Source of the DNA: Chondrus crispus
Taxonomy: Eukaryota; Rhodophyta; Florideophyceae; Gigartinales; Gigartinaceae
NCBI RefSeq assembly: GCF_000350225.1
Contig: NW_005179049.1
Location: 126,547-190,546 of the forward strand
DNA: 64,000 bases
Reading direction: 5' to 3'
A program made the position numbers and the translations under genes. Every line of letters begins with the position of its first letter. The first letter of the stretch is position 1. A model generated the notes under the pieces. That model was not told where the DNA came from and ran no database searches. It saw only the letters and a program-made list of their open reading frames with translations. Shown here piece by piece: positions 1 to 8,660 of the stretch.

Positions 1-1
1 C

Positions 2-871
2 ACCACGTGCCGTGTCCTGGGGGTGACGAACTTGTACACTTCGGCGTACCACCCCCAGACAAACGGGCAGGTCGAGCGATACAACCGGACGATCACTTCG
101 ATGTTACGCAATTACGTCGGCGAACATCAGGACGACTGGGACGTGTACGTGGGGCCGCTCACGTACGCGTACAACTCCCACGTACATCGTACGACGAGTA
201 CCACGCCCTTCGAGCTCGTCCTCAGCCGACCCCCGCCGGAGTTCTTTCTGCGTAAAGCCGACGGTGACGCGCCCCCGTCCAATAGGGGCAACGCGCGCGC
301 TGAGTTCCTCAAGACGTTGGACGACACGATCCAGAACGCGTACGGGAGCCTGCGCCGGACGCAGGCTCGGTACAAGCGCGACTTCGATAAGCGCGTAAGA
401 CGGCTCAACGCACGTATCAAGCCAGGTAATTACGTCTACCTGAACCCCACCGATGGGGCAAAGACGTCTAACAAACTTGCGTCGCCCGCCGTTGGGCCAT
501 ACCGCGTTCTTGCGAATGACAAGCGAACCATCACGATCGATCGTGATGGTGTCACCGAGCGCGTCTTCGCAGACCGCTGCGTGTAAGCGCCACCACCGAC
601 AGGCGCGCCACGGGCGAGTACGACAACCCCAAGTGACCTTGCCGACAAGGTCACCGAGGGCACGCAGTATGCCGTGGAACGATTACTCCGGCATCGAGCC
701 ATGGAGGACGGAACAATCGAGTTCTTCATCAAGTGGGCGGATTACGACACGCCCACATGGACCGCCCGGACTCACGTTCCGGAGGAGTGGGTGTCTCGTT
801 ACGCCCAACGCCTCCGGAGACGCACCGACAGGAACCTCACGTCTGACGTGAATGCGGAAGTTCACGCTTGA
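2..871 (+). pseudogene. pol: Ty3/gypsy integrase C-terminal half plus chromodomain (element J), one nonsense codon
   Basis: The reading frame is open from the left edge. It starts in the last part of the integrase catalytic core, with the HPQTNGQ motif followed by the catalytic Glu in VERYNRT (about 48-90). Next comes the integrase C-terminal domain, with KPGNYVYLNP near 418. An in-frame TAA at 584-586 replaces the Tyr codon that the homologous pol of element F has after RCV. The same frame continues through a chromodomain (about 674-800, with KWADYDTPTWTARTHVPEEW), which in chromoviruses is thought to target integration to modified histones. It ends at TGA 869-871. Identity to F is high across the whole stretch, so the stop is a recent lesion and not a domain boundary. 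Confidence 0.9.
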
Positions 872-882
872 GAGGGGGGCCC
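848..882 (+). promoter_or_regulatory. pol-end palindrome plus purine run (internal copy, element J)
   Basis: GTGAATGCGGAAGTTCAC at 848-865 is an imperfect inverted repeat. It is followed by GAGAGGGGGG at 869-878 and then CCCTCAACCGC. The same block closes pol in element F (52841-52858, minus strand). A second copy, GTGAACGCGGACGTTCAC plus a G run, sits next to the 3' LTR at 5386-5420. The motif overlaps the last codons of the chromodomain ORF. It may be a second (central) polypurine tract or the scar of a duplication that brought in the antisense-ORF module. Confidence 0.5.
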
Positions 883-1218
883 TCAACCGCTTCGTTACGG
901 TTGACATGAGGACCGCACAGAAGTCAAGCCGTATTTGACTTCCGAAACCCAAGGACACACTCGGCGAAGGCGCCAACGAAGCAGCGCTCTGAACACGCAG
1001 CTTCCCGGTGGCACCGTCCGAGATTGGCCGCCGGATAGCGGAGTCGACACCGCCGCCCTACCCCGAAACCAAAATATTGAGTGGTGGACATTGCCCTGGG
1101 CAGAGGAGTGGCACGGACCGCACGTGCACGGCACCGAGCGCGTGTCGCACGACCGACACGCCCCGACGAGCGGGATACAAACCACCACCGTCTACTTTGG
1201 GCAGCCACGAAGGCTGCG

Positions 1219-1600
1219 CCCTCGCCCCGAATGGCAAGGGACGCGAAAGACAAAAACCGCCTTCAGGTGTTGGTGCCCTCACCTCCGAATGGCGAGGGGC
1301 GCCCGAAGGATAAGAAGAATTCCGCACGCTGCGCACCCCGCCACCGGACAGCGGAGGGGCGCGCGGACAAGAAGGCGAATGCGGTTCGCGTCACGCCCTC
1401 GCCACCGATGGCGAGGGGCGCAGACAAGAAGACGTTCGCCGTGCGCTTGCGCCCCTGCAACCGATGGAGGGGGGGCGCGAGCAAAGAAGAAAACGTTCGT
1501 CCACGCGTCCGCCCCCTCGCCCCGATGGCGGGGGGCACGCACGAAGAAGAATACGTACGTCCACGCTTCTGGCCCTCGCCCCGATGGCGAGGGGTGCGCG
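1219..1600 (+). repeat. Tandem array 1 of ~60 bp hairpin units (element J)
   Basis: There are seven units, starting near 1219, 1276, 1336, 1396, 1453, 1514 and 1573. Each has a hairpin with stem CCCTCGCC / GGCGAGGG around a short loop (CCGAT or similar), then a purine-rich spacer such as GACAAGAAGA and a GC-rich segment. Spacers differ in sequence while the stems are kept. The array lies between the 3' end of pol and the 3' end of the convergent antisense ORF. Long ORFs run through it in several frames, as expected of a GC-rich tandem repeat, and are not taken as genes. I see nothing specific in 883-1218. Confidence 0.8.
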
Positions 1601-1689
1601 CGGACAAGAAGCCGGAGCGCGAGGAGCGCCGGAAAAATTCCTCGGGGAGCGCCGCAGGCCGAGATTGCGAGGCCCAGGCGCTAACACGC

Positions 1690-1835
1690 GCCATGGGCAT
1701 TTATTTAATTTTTTCGAAATGTTTTCGCAGACGGAAGTGCCCATGGTTCGGAACCATGAGCACTCCCGTTTAATTTTTTCGAAAATTTTTCGCAGCTGAA
1801 AGTGCCCATGGTTCTGAACCATGGGCACTCCCGAC
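1690..1835 (+). repeat. Two 65 bp direct repeats, each with a 29 bp palindrome
   Basis: AT-rich units containing TTTAATTTTTTCGAAA and TTTTCGCAG end in palindromes at 1736-1764 and 1801-1829. The arms are AGTGCCCATGGTTC and GAACCATGGGCACT around a single central base. The second palindrome is perfect and the first has one mismatch. The two are 65 bp apart, and a partial unit (CATGGGCATTTATTTAATT) precedes them at 1692. The block separates the two GC-rich hairpin arrays and is unlike them in base composition. Confidence 0.75.
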
Positions 1836-1989
1836 CGTCTGACCGCCCGTCTGGTCGCCAGAGCAAAAAATTATTTTGGGGGGAAGATTTGGAATTTTTT
1901 TGGGATTTGATTAATGTCAAGTGGCTATCCGCACGGACACCGCTGGACAGGCATGCGCCCGCGCGGCGCTGGCTGCAGACGAACGAGAG

Positions 1990-2660
1990 CAACCTCCTCA
2001 CCCAGGCCCGTCGGCACCGATGGTGAGGGGCACGAAAAGGAAGACGAACGCTGCGCGTCTGCGCCCTTGCTGCCGACGGCGACGGCACGCTGACGAGAAG
2101 ACAAACGCGCGCATGGGCCGGCGGCAGACGACGACACCGCTGCCGTCGCACTGCTGGCAACTGTTCCTGCAGGACCGCGCTTCCTCCCCCCCTCGCCCCG
2201 GATGGCGAGGGATGCGAAGAAGGAGACGCGCGTTGCGCGCCCGTGCCCTCGCCCCCGAAGGCGAGGGGCACGCATAAGGAGAGATGGACGCTGCGCGTGC
2301 GTGCCCTCGCCCCCGAAGGGGAGAGGCGCACAGAACAGAACGTGCATGGCGCGCGCTTGTGCCCTCGCCTCCGAGGGCGAGGGCCGGCAAAGATAAGGAT
2401 CGTCGCCGCGCTCGCCCCGATGGCGAGGGTCGCGCAATGGATAAGAAAACAGTCCGCGTCCTCACCACAGCAAGGCGAGGGGGCGGACTGAAGGAGACGA
2501 ACGACGCGCGCTTCTGGCCCTCGCCCCGATGGCGAGGGGCGCGCAAAAGATAAGAGAACCGTCCGCTCCCTCGCGCCGAATGGCAAGAGACGTCCAAAAG
2601 AAAAGCGAACGGCTGCTCGCCCCCGCCCTCGCCCGTAATGGCGAGGGACGCAAAGAAAGA
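1990..2660 (+). repeat. Tandem array 2 of ~58 bp hairpin units (element J)
   Basis: This is the same unit type and orientation as the array at 1219-1600. Clear units start near 2186, 2246, 2304, 2362, 2409, 2518, 2568 and 2626, spaced mostly 58 bp apart with a few shortened ones. Degenerate units occur around 2005, 2071 and 2460. Each has the CCCTCGCC...GGCGAGGG hairpin. From 2661 to 2963 I see no repeat or gene, only a GC-rich transition to the end of the antisense ORF. Confidence 0.75.
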
Positions 2661-2963
2661 CAAGGCTGCGCGGCCGCCTCCGCTGTATAACCTCTTCACC
2701 ACGGCCCCCGCCAACCGAAGGCAAAGGGGAGGGCGTCGAGTAGAACGGCGCTAGCTACGCGCAGCGAACCGTCGCTCGTTTGCCGTTGGTCGGTAAGGGG
2801 AACTGGCGGCGGGCTGCGGGTCGGGACCAAAACGGAAGGATGTGGTACCACGGAAACGACTCGGCAGGAAGATGATTTTTATGGTGGGAAGGCGCTAGGG
2901 CCCCCTCTGCTCGCCGACAAGGGGAGGAAAAACCCCGCGCCGTTGACCTACGCGTTGACAAGG

Positions 2964-5232
2964 TCAGAGACTCGGGTCATTCGGGGGCAAGCGAGCCCCC
3001 AAATCGTAACTGGCTTGAGGATAGTACCCCGGGTGCCGGGGTAAGCCGGTTGCCATGTCCGCCAGGGTAGGCATGGCGACCCGTGTGGTATCCTCACCGC
3101 TTGCCCCGTCCCGAGACGGGCGTGGGTCGGGCTCGTACCCCGCATACGGGTCGCGGATGGTTGCAGGAGCCGGGGGTTGGGGAACGTTGCCCGCAGGCGG
3201 CGGTACCGACTGCGACGACCGCAGTCAGTCGCGCTCGCGTCGATAACGTTCGCGATCGAACACCGCCCGTTCGAAGGCCGCGGCTTGGCCCTCGGATGCC
3301 TCGCGCATGGACCCTAGCTCACGGCTGACTCGCTGCAGTTCCGCGGAGTGCGTTGCTAGGTCGTCACGTAGATCGCGCGCTTCATCGCTCCAAGTGAGGA
3401 ACCAGTCAGCCAGGGTATCGACCAACACGCCTACGGTCCAACTGCGCCGGCTGGCCGCGCTTAACGCCCGCACTACCTTGGCGGACGCCGCCAGCTCCCC
3501 ATGGGGGAGCACCAGCTCGCGTACGCCACGCCCTCGGGGCGTTTCCTGTCCCACCGCATCGAGTGGGGGGATGGAAAGGACAGTTGCTGCGGAGACAGGG
3601 TCCCCAACAGGATTACGGCCGGCGACCGACGTCGGTCCAAAGGGGTTCACCGCGATACCAACGGAGTCCATGGCCTCGGTGTCGAGGTCCCTGTAGCGTT
3701 TACGACGGCCGCGCCGATGCTCAGACCCGACCCCTCCCCTCGGCTGCACGTGGCCGGAGACCGACGGCACGAGGAGAGAACGCGCTATGAAGGCGTCCGC
3801 CGTGAGATTGTACGTGAGATAGGAGCTTCGAGCTCCGGTTGTATAGTCCATCCACGAACGGTGGTTGCGAGGGTTGACTTCGCTGGCACGTTCTATGAGA
3901 CCAATGGCATGGCCAAACGTCCAAAGGACGTGAGCAGACCCGTGTTCGGATGGGTTCAGAGCGACGTCGGGAAGGCCCGACGCCATGCGCCTCATGAACG
4001 CGACCGTGGGGCCGGGCTGAACGAATGCCCGCCTGTTCATGCACACCTCCCACATGAAGGCGCAGCATACGGACCACGCCCACTCGCGCTCATAATTGAA
4101 TACGAGCCGCGGGTGGGCTGGGTGCTGACTATCAAGGCATGCGATGCCGAGATGTTTTAGGATGGGGGGTAACAGGGGATGTACCCCCAGGGAAGGAAAG
4201 CTTTCCCGCACGCTTGCGGGGAGGGCCACAAAGTCTCCGACGGCCAAGCTGGACGCAAGGGCGGCCTAGGGAACGACGCGACCGTCCGATTCGTTCTTTC
4301 CTCTGTAGGTCGACCAATCGTGGTGACCGAAACCCACACCGTATAACCGCATCAGAGAACACGATGATTTCTGGAGAGCGACGAGAGGCTTGGTGAAGGC
4401 GTAGGGGCGGGGCGATACGTACAGCCCCGCTACCCCCGACAGTACGAAGTGTCGGGGGTCTACCTGCGCCGACTCCGTCAGGAGTGCACCCAAGCGGTCA
4501 ACATAGATTACTTCCGCCACGCTGTATGCGAAAGTACGGTCCCCCGGCAACTCGTCCGGGAGTTGATAACCGACGCCAGCGCCCTCGGCCATCAAACGAC
4601 AAAGGGCCGACGACGCCTCCTCCGACCCTCCCGCCTCGTATATCTTGAATACGCGGGCGAGGTCGGGGCGCAGCCACGAACGCCAGATCACCTCCGCTAC
4701 GGTGACCCCCGAACGGCCCCTGCGCGACCAGGGGTACTGCAGCTCGTCGACAGAGAGCAATGGGGCATCGGGAGACGGAACCCCGAACAAGCGCGTGGCA
4801 GAGGCCACCTCCCCCTCCCCACCGGAAGAGGAGGGAGGAGGTACAGGAGGAAGACGGCCGAAGGACACGGCGTCAGGAGCGGCGTGGTCTCGCGCGACGT
4901 CCGAATGCGCAACGGGAAGGACGTCGGCCGCTGGGGCCGATGGGGCAGCCGGACGAAACGCGATAACCGGTTTGGGTGGCCCCACGGGAGGGGGCCACCA
5001 GCTCCACGGAAACGGTCGTGGAGCGGGAACGGGACTTCTGGAAAGCCGGCGGAGCCAGCGGGGCCGTACGAGTCAGAGCGATGTCGTCCTCTCGCGATCC
5101 AGGGGACGCGCTCGATGACCCGACCCCGCTCGGCGAAGGAATCGCGACGACGGACGCGCCGGCCGCCACGGGTTTGCCGCCGCCCTCGAGCGGAGGCAGA
5201 GGCGGAGGAGGAAGGGAGGTCGAGTCGGCCAT
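2964..5232 (-). pseudogene. Antisense ORF (aORF) of element J, two nonsense codons and one frameshift
   Basis: Starting at ATG 5232, the protein has a Pro/Ala-rich N-terminus and the motif STTVSVELV. A frameshift in the C/G run near 4980-4995 moves it to another frame (ORF 4985-4266), in-frame TAG 4266-4268 follows, and the frame continues to in-frame TGA 3225-3227. Past that stop the same frame stays open to TGA 2964-2966 and still matches the intact copy in F (48985-51345), including MAT-x5-HPGYYP near the end and the final PPNDPSL. Conserved blocks with F include WLRPDLARV, YQLPD-x-LPGD, VALQKSSCSLMRL, FPSLGVHPLLPP, REWAWSVCCAFM, the basic patch RRGRRKRYRDLD and a C-terminal coiled coil. 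I do not recognise the family. It runs opposite to gag-pol, between pol and the 3' LTR. Confidence 0.8.
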
Positions 5233-5385
5233 GATAGGACGGCCGATAGCACGGAGCGGAGATGATCGGTCGGGACTGTCCGGGAAGAACTGGGACAGCG
5301 CAAAGTGGAGCGGGAGTTTGTCCGCGGTCGGCGGTGCTGGTGAGGGTTCAGGGAGTGGGACGGACCGGTTCTACAAGCCTCAGGA

Positions 5386-5420
5386 GTGAACGCGGACGTT
5401 CACTCTTGAGGGGGGGGTGA
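5386..5420 (+). promoter_or_regulatory. Palindrome and polypurine tract next to the 3' LTR (element J)
   Basis: GTGAACGCGGACGTTCAC at 5386-5403 (7 bp arms, CGGA centre) is followed by CTTGAGGGGGGGG and then the LTR start. The G-rich run just before the LTR is where the plus-strand primer (polypurine tract) of an LTR retrotransposon is expected. Element K has nearly the same arrangement at 45188-45223, and element F has the palindrome at 48653-48670. Confidence 0.65.
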
Positions 5421-5991
5421 TCTGGTATAACCCCAAACGGAAATTAGATTAGGATTGGATCAGCGACAGTAAGGCAACGAGCCTTACAGCCATGCGCGCA
5501 CACACGTGTACGACACGTGTGCTGCCAGCCCCGACGGCTGACAGCACTACAGTGCAGGCCAACCTGCACTACTGTAATGTTATAATAGGTGACTCTGTAC
5601 ATTAAATATAAGCGGACCGCGGGCGGTGGAGGACGACAAGCACGGACTTGTCAAGGATCCTCCACCTTGGTCCGCCCGCTTACCTTTAGGTACTTCCGTC
5701 CGTTTTACCTAGGAGTAGCACCGCAGGCGGGTTGAGGACGCGCGTAGCACGCCCACGAGCCGGCTCTGCCTCCGCCCGTCGGTACTGGATCGTCACCCAG
5801 TACCGCTCCGGGGCGTCGAGGCGTATAACCGCTCGCGCGTGCGCGCGTCCTCCCCGATCCCGCTCTACCATCGCTACCTCGAGGCCGTGCTCGGTACCGT
5901 GAGTGGGCCGTGCTTCTATCTTCCCGCCGATTGGGGTCTTTCCGAACTGTCAGTACTCACCCCCCTCGTCGATGGGGGTGATTATACTACA
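5421..5991 (+). repeat. 3' LTR of element J
   Basis: The LTR starts at about 5421 (TCTGGTATAAC, degenerate) and ends ...GGGGGTGATTATACTACA at 5991. It shares blocks with the LTRs of K (45224-45863) and F, for example AGTACCGCTCCGGGGCGTCGAGGCGT near 5800. A TATA-like ATTAAATATAAG lies at about 5603. The start is less certain than the end because the first bases differ from the TGTAGCAT of its relatives. Confidence 0.7.
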
Positions 5992-6996
5992 CTCAGTACC
6001 GTGACCAACACACATCCTCCGACATGCTTCTGTCCCCGCCACCGCGTCATCCTCCTGACATCGACACCGACACAGTCTCTCTCCGTGGTTAGATGGTTGT
6101 CGGTGAGGGTGATGCGGTGTTGGGCTTGCAGATGTAAGGTTTGTAAAAGGTGAACGGAAGTGAATGCGGAGCGCCGGAAACCGGAAGTCCCCCTTGTAAC
6201 TCTGCTCCGCAAGCAGCTCGCAAGACTCCTTCTGCTTCATTCGCGCATGGCTGCGCACGCGGGCGAGGCGCCGAAGCCGCGCCGCACACGCAGCAGCGGC
6301 GTGCCCTGCGACAGGCAGAGCGGCAGGGCGCAGAGAAAGGCGAGGAGGAAGGCGGGTGAGGGCATGGCGGGGAGCTGTGCGGGGCGGGGCGGGGAGGAGC
6401 TGGGGAATGTAGACGCGGCAAAATGGCGGGTTCAAATCGCGTGACCCCCTAGTAAACCAAACGCAGTGCCACCACAGTACGTACCGTGCAGGGCCTCCGT
6501 AGGATACCCGTAGTACGTGTGGGGTGCAGCAAGGGCACTGTGCTCCCCACACGTGGAATCCGTATTGATACTGGGAGTGACCCGCAGTGGCATTACGACC
6601 CTACTGCGTACATACCACGGTGCACTGCGGGTGCACTGCAAATGAGCCCCCTAGAGGAGCTTCTTTTGACAGATGAAATACCTCATACATCGCCTATATC
6701 AGAGGCCATCTGATGGCGCCGTATGGGAATCGTACACGAGCCAAGTGTTTGCTTTCTACTTGCATGCACTTACACTCCACGTTGAGCAATTGTCGACTTA
6801 CGATTCGTATATCTATTCACACGTGTCCTCCTTTCAAGCATTTTCACCATTCATCTCATCTACCTCTCCACCGTCACCTTGCACCGATCCATTTCCAGTG
6901 CAACCAGCTGCCAGCCGACCACGCCTTAATTTACTCCACCTCTCCGCCCCGTTCCGTCGTTCTCGCTTTCTTGACTAACCCCGCCGCAAAAACACC
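5992..6996. other. No gene recognised
   Basis: This interval follows the LTR of element J. It has a GC-rich patch at about 6240-6420 with overlapping ORFs in several frames, none of which looks like a protein family. It also holds the small repeat described at 6453-6646. From 6660 it becomes AT-richer and pyrimidine-rich up to the ATG at 6997, which could include the upstream region of the ORF there. Confidence 0.5.
6453..6646. repeat. Possible small non-autonomous DNA element (194 bp) between 8 bp direct repeats
   Basis: The segment lies between two copies of CCCCCTAG (6445-6452 and 6647-6654). Inside are an imperfect outer inverted repeat (arms around CGCAGTGC and GCACTGCGG) and an inner hairpin with perfect arms ACGTGTGGGG / CCCCACACGT. 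An 8 bp duplication is typical of hAT-like elements, but the ends next to the repeats are not clearly inverted copies of each other, so this stays tentative. Confidence 0.35.
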
Positions 6997-7626
6997 ATGG
7001 GAGCCGAAAAGCGGCCCGTCCGCTCGTCCAAGGTCCGCGCCATGGCACGCGTAAGCATGCAGCAACAGTCAGACGAGGAGCAGCTCGAGCACCAGCTTCA
7101 ACTCGGCAATCGCAAGCACAGTCGTCGACACTCCTCACCCTCGCATGAAAGGGTTTTTACTACAAATAGCGATATCGATGGCCACTCGCCGCACCGCCGC
7201 CACCACTACGATGACGATGACGATGATCCGGATTACGATCACCATGACCCTAAGTCATTTGTCCAATATACCACCCTCACATGCGGGTGCCAGATGAACA
7301 GCAAGGTCGTTGCTGATGTAATGGAATCTGAGGGGGCCAAGACTTCAGAAGGGTCGCAAAAACGTCGAGCGGAAGACGAAGGAGATGAGGTGGCAGTGGA
7401 CACGGTTGTAGTTGCGAGCCGTTCGGAGGTTATGGCGCTCGGTAAACTTGTCCTGGATGTCTCGTCCGGAGTGACTATAGACGGTTTGGAGAGCTTAATC
7501 GTGAGATGCTCCAAGGTGTTGCGTGAAAACAGACGGAGCATGAACCGTGATGAAGATGTGAAACATCTGATGCGGACGGCGACGGAGGCACACGAAGTCC
7601 ATCGTTTTGACCTGACACCTCACTGA
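6997..7626 (+). CDS. Hypothetical protein, charged, with His/Asp-rich tract (209 aa)
   Basis: The ATG at 6997 sits in a favourable context (AACACCATGG). The ORF runs 209 codons to TGA. The first ~60 residues are rich in Gln, Arg, His and Ser. Residues ~65-85 form a His/Asp tract (HRRHHY followed by Asp repeats). A middle part is acidic and Lys/Arg-rich, and a C-terminal ~80 residues look like a folded segment (LVLDVSSGVTIDGLESLI). There is no family match I can name and no signal peptide or membrane segment. It may be a host gene, or the second gene of the decayed CACTA element next door. The codon pattern looks coding, but there is no independent support. Confidence 0.35.
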   Translation: MGAEKRPVRSSKVRAMARVSMQQQSDEEQLEHQLQLGNRKHSRRHSSPSHERVFTTNSDIDGHSPHRRHHYDDDDDDPDYDHHDPKSFVQYTTLTCGCQMNSKVVADVMESEGAKTSEGSQKRRAEDEGDEVAVDTVVVASRSEVMALGKLVLDVSSGVTIDGLESLIVRCSKVLRENRRSMNRDEDVKHLMRTATEAHEVHRFDLTPH

Positions 7627-7705
7627 ATTTCGAGAAGTACCAGTCAGTGTACTTCCATAAGGAGCAGCAGTCCGTCGAACAGCAGGAAACGCGACATTCT
7701 CATCC

Positions 7706-8660
7706 ATGCCAACCGCCCTCAGAGAAGCTCTTGCAAAAGCGTCTCCCCTCTTACCTCTGTTACGAATTCACTTTGCCTCGAAAGACATTGCGCGGTTCTC
7801 TCAACAGAATTCGTTCCTCTCCATACAGAAAGGCGTTTCTCGGCATATGGTTTGTAAGAGTAACTTCAAGCTCTCTTACACATCGACGAAAGTTGAGCTC
7901 CAGTCTGTATCACTTCGACAGACGGAAAATTGAGCACCTCCTTCTCCACGCCGTACTGCCGACCAGGACATGACAGGACCTCAGATTGATTATTCTTTCT
8001 GTTTGCGCTAGGACATTATCCATCGTGATCAGTCTGTCGCGCTTATCATGAAACCATTTTCGGAGTGGGACGATTTTCACTCAAGCAAGAGTTGGGGAGT
8101 ACTTCGTATTGCTGACTGTACCCAGGATGAAGCTTTTGGAAATCCCGAAAGAAGAAAGCAAGCAATTTTTGACGTATATGTTGACTTCAACGAAACGCTT
8201 GATGATTTTAAAGACGCCTCCATGCGCCAGTTGATTGTCTTCGCTTCTGCAGATGCCAATCATGAGAATACTCCTTTCGTGCTAAACGATCCAAAGTCTC
8301 TTGCAGAGAATGTCAAACCAGCGACGCCTCTGAATTTCAGCGTAGGCTATGTCTTAGAGCCCAACTCCATGGTCATCACACTCAGCAGGTTACCGATCCT
8401 CATACTCCCATTGCTCCTCGCTGTTCCATAATTTCCTCCCGCCTCCGCATGCCATCCATGTCATCTTCCTCGACACTCCATGCCGTGCGTTCAAGTATGA
8501 CAGATCTCAACTTCGAGACGCTACCAAAGTCCTATTCACGCCGTCTGATCCTGTTTGGTCCTTGTCCAAAAGCATACTGGCAGCACGCTGGGGATCTCAA
8601 AACACTATATGCCTCCCGCTTCTTCGGTTGGTGCGGTGCTCTAGCTGTCTAATCGAGTGC
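7706..8660 (+). pseudogene. Unknown protein remnant, interrupted
   Basis: Frame 2 is open at 7706-7933 and again at 8048-8431, with TGA and TAG codons between and protein-like sequence on both sides (for example QIDYSF before and WDDFHSSKSWGVLRIADC after). Beyond 8390 another frame gives plausible sequence (FLDTPCRAFKYDRSQLRDATKVLF) up to about 8650, where it meets the convergent transposase gene. Either a decayed gene or a gene with short introns would explain this; I cannot place splice sites with confidence. No known domain is recognised. Confidence 0.3.

Larger units (their letters stand above)
1..5991 (+). mobile_element. Ty3/gypsy LTR retrotransposon J, 3' part (truncated by window edge)
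   Basis: The order on the plus strand is: end of integrase, chromodomain, palindromic motif with purine run, hairpin-repeat arrays, antisense ORF on the minus strand, a second palindromic motif with purine run, and a 3' LTR ending in ACTACA at 5991. The same order, in reverse orientation, makes up element F at 47846-60915, which supports reading this as one element. The 5' LTR, gag and most of pol lie left of the window, so no target duplication can be checked. Both coding regions carry nonsense mutations, so the copy is probably inactive. Confidence 0.85.

Noticed and set aside
1219..2660. CRISPR-like array of regularly spaced palindromic repeats
   Set aside because: Repeats vary, the spacers resemble one another, and the context is a eukaryotic retrotransposon with no cas genes.
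1081..2724. Long ORFs on both strands through the hairpin arrays
   Set aside because: They are open in many frames because of the GC-rich tandem repeat and show no protein-like conservation.
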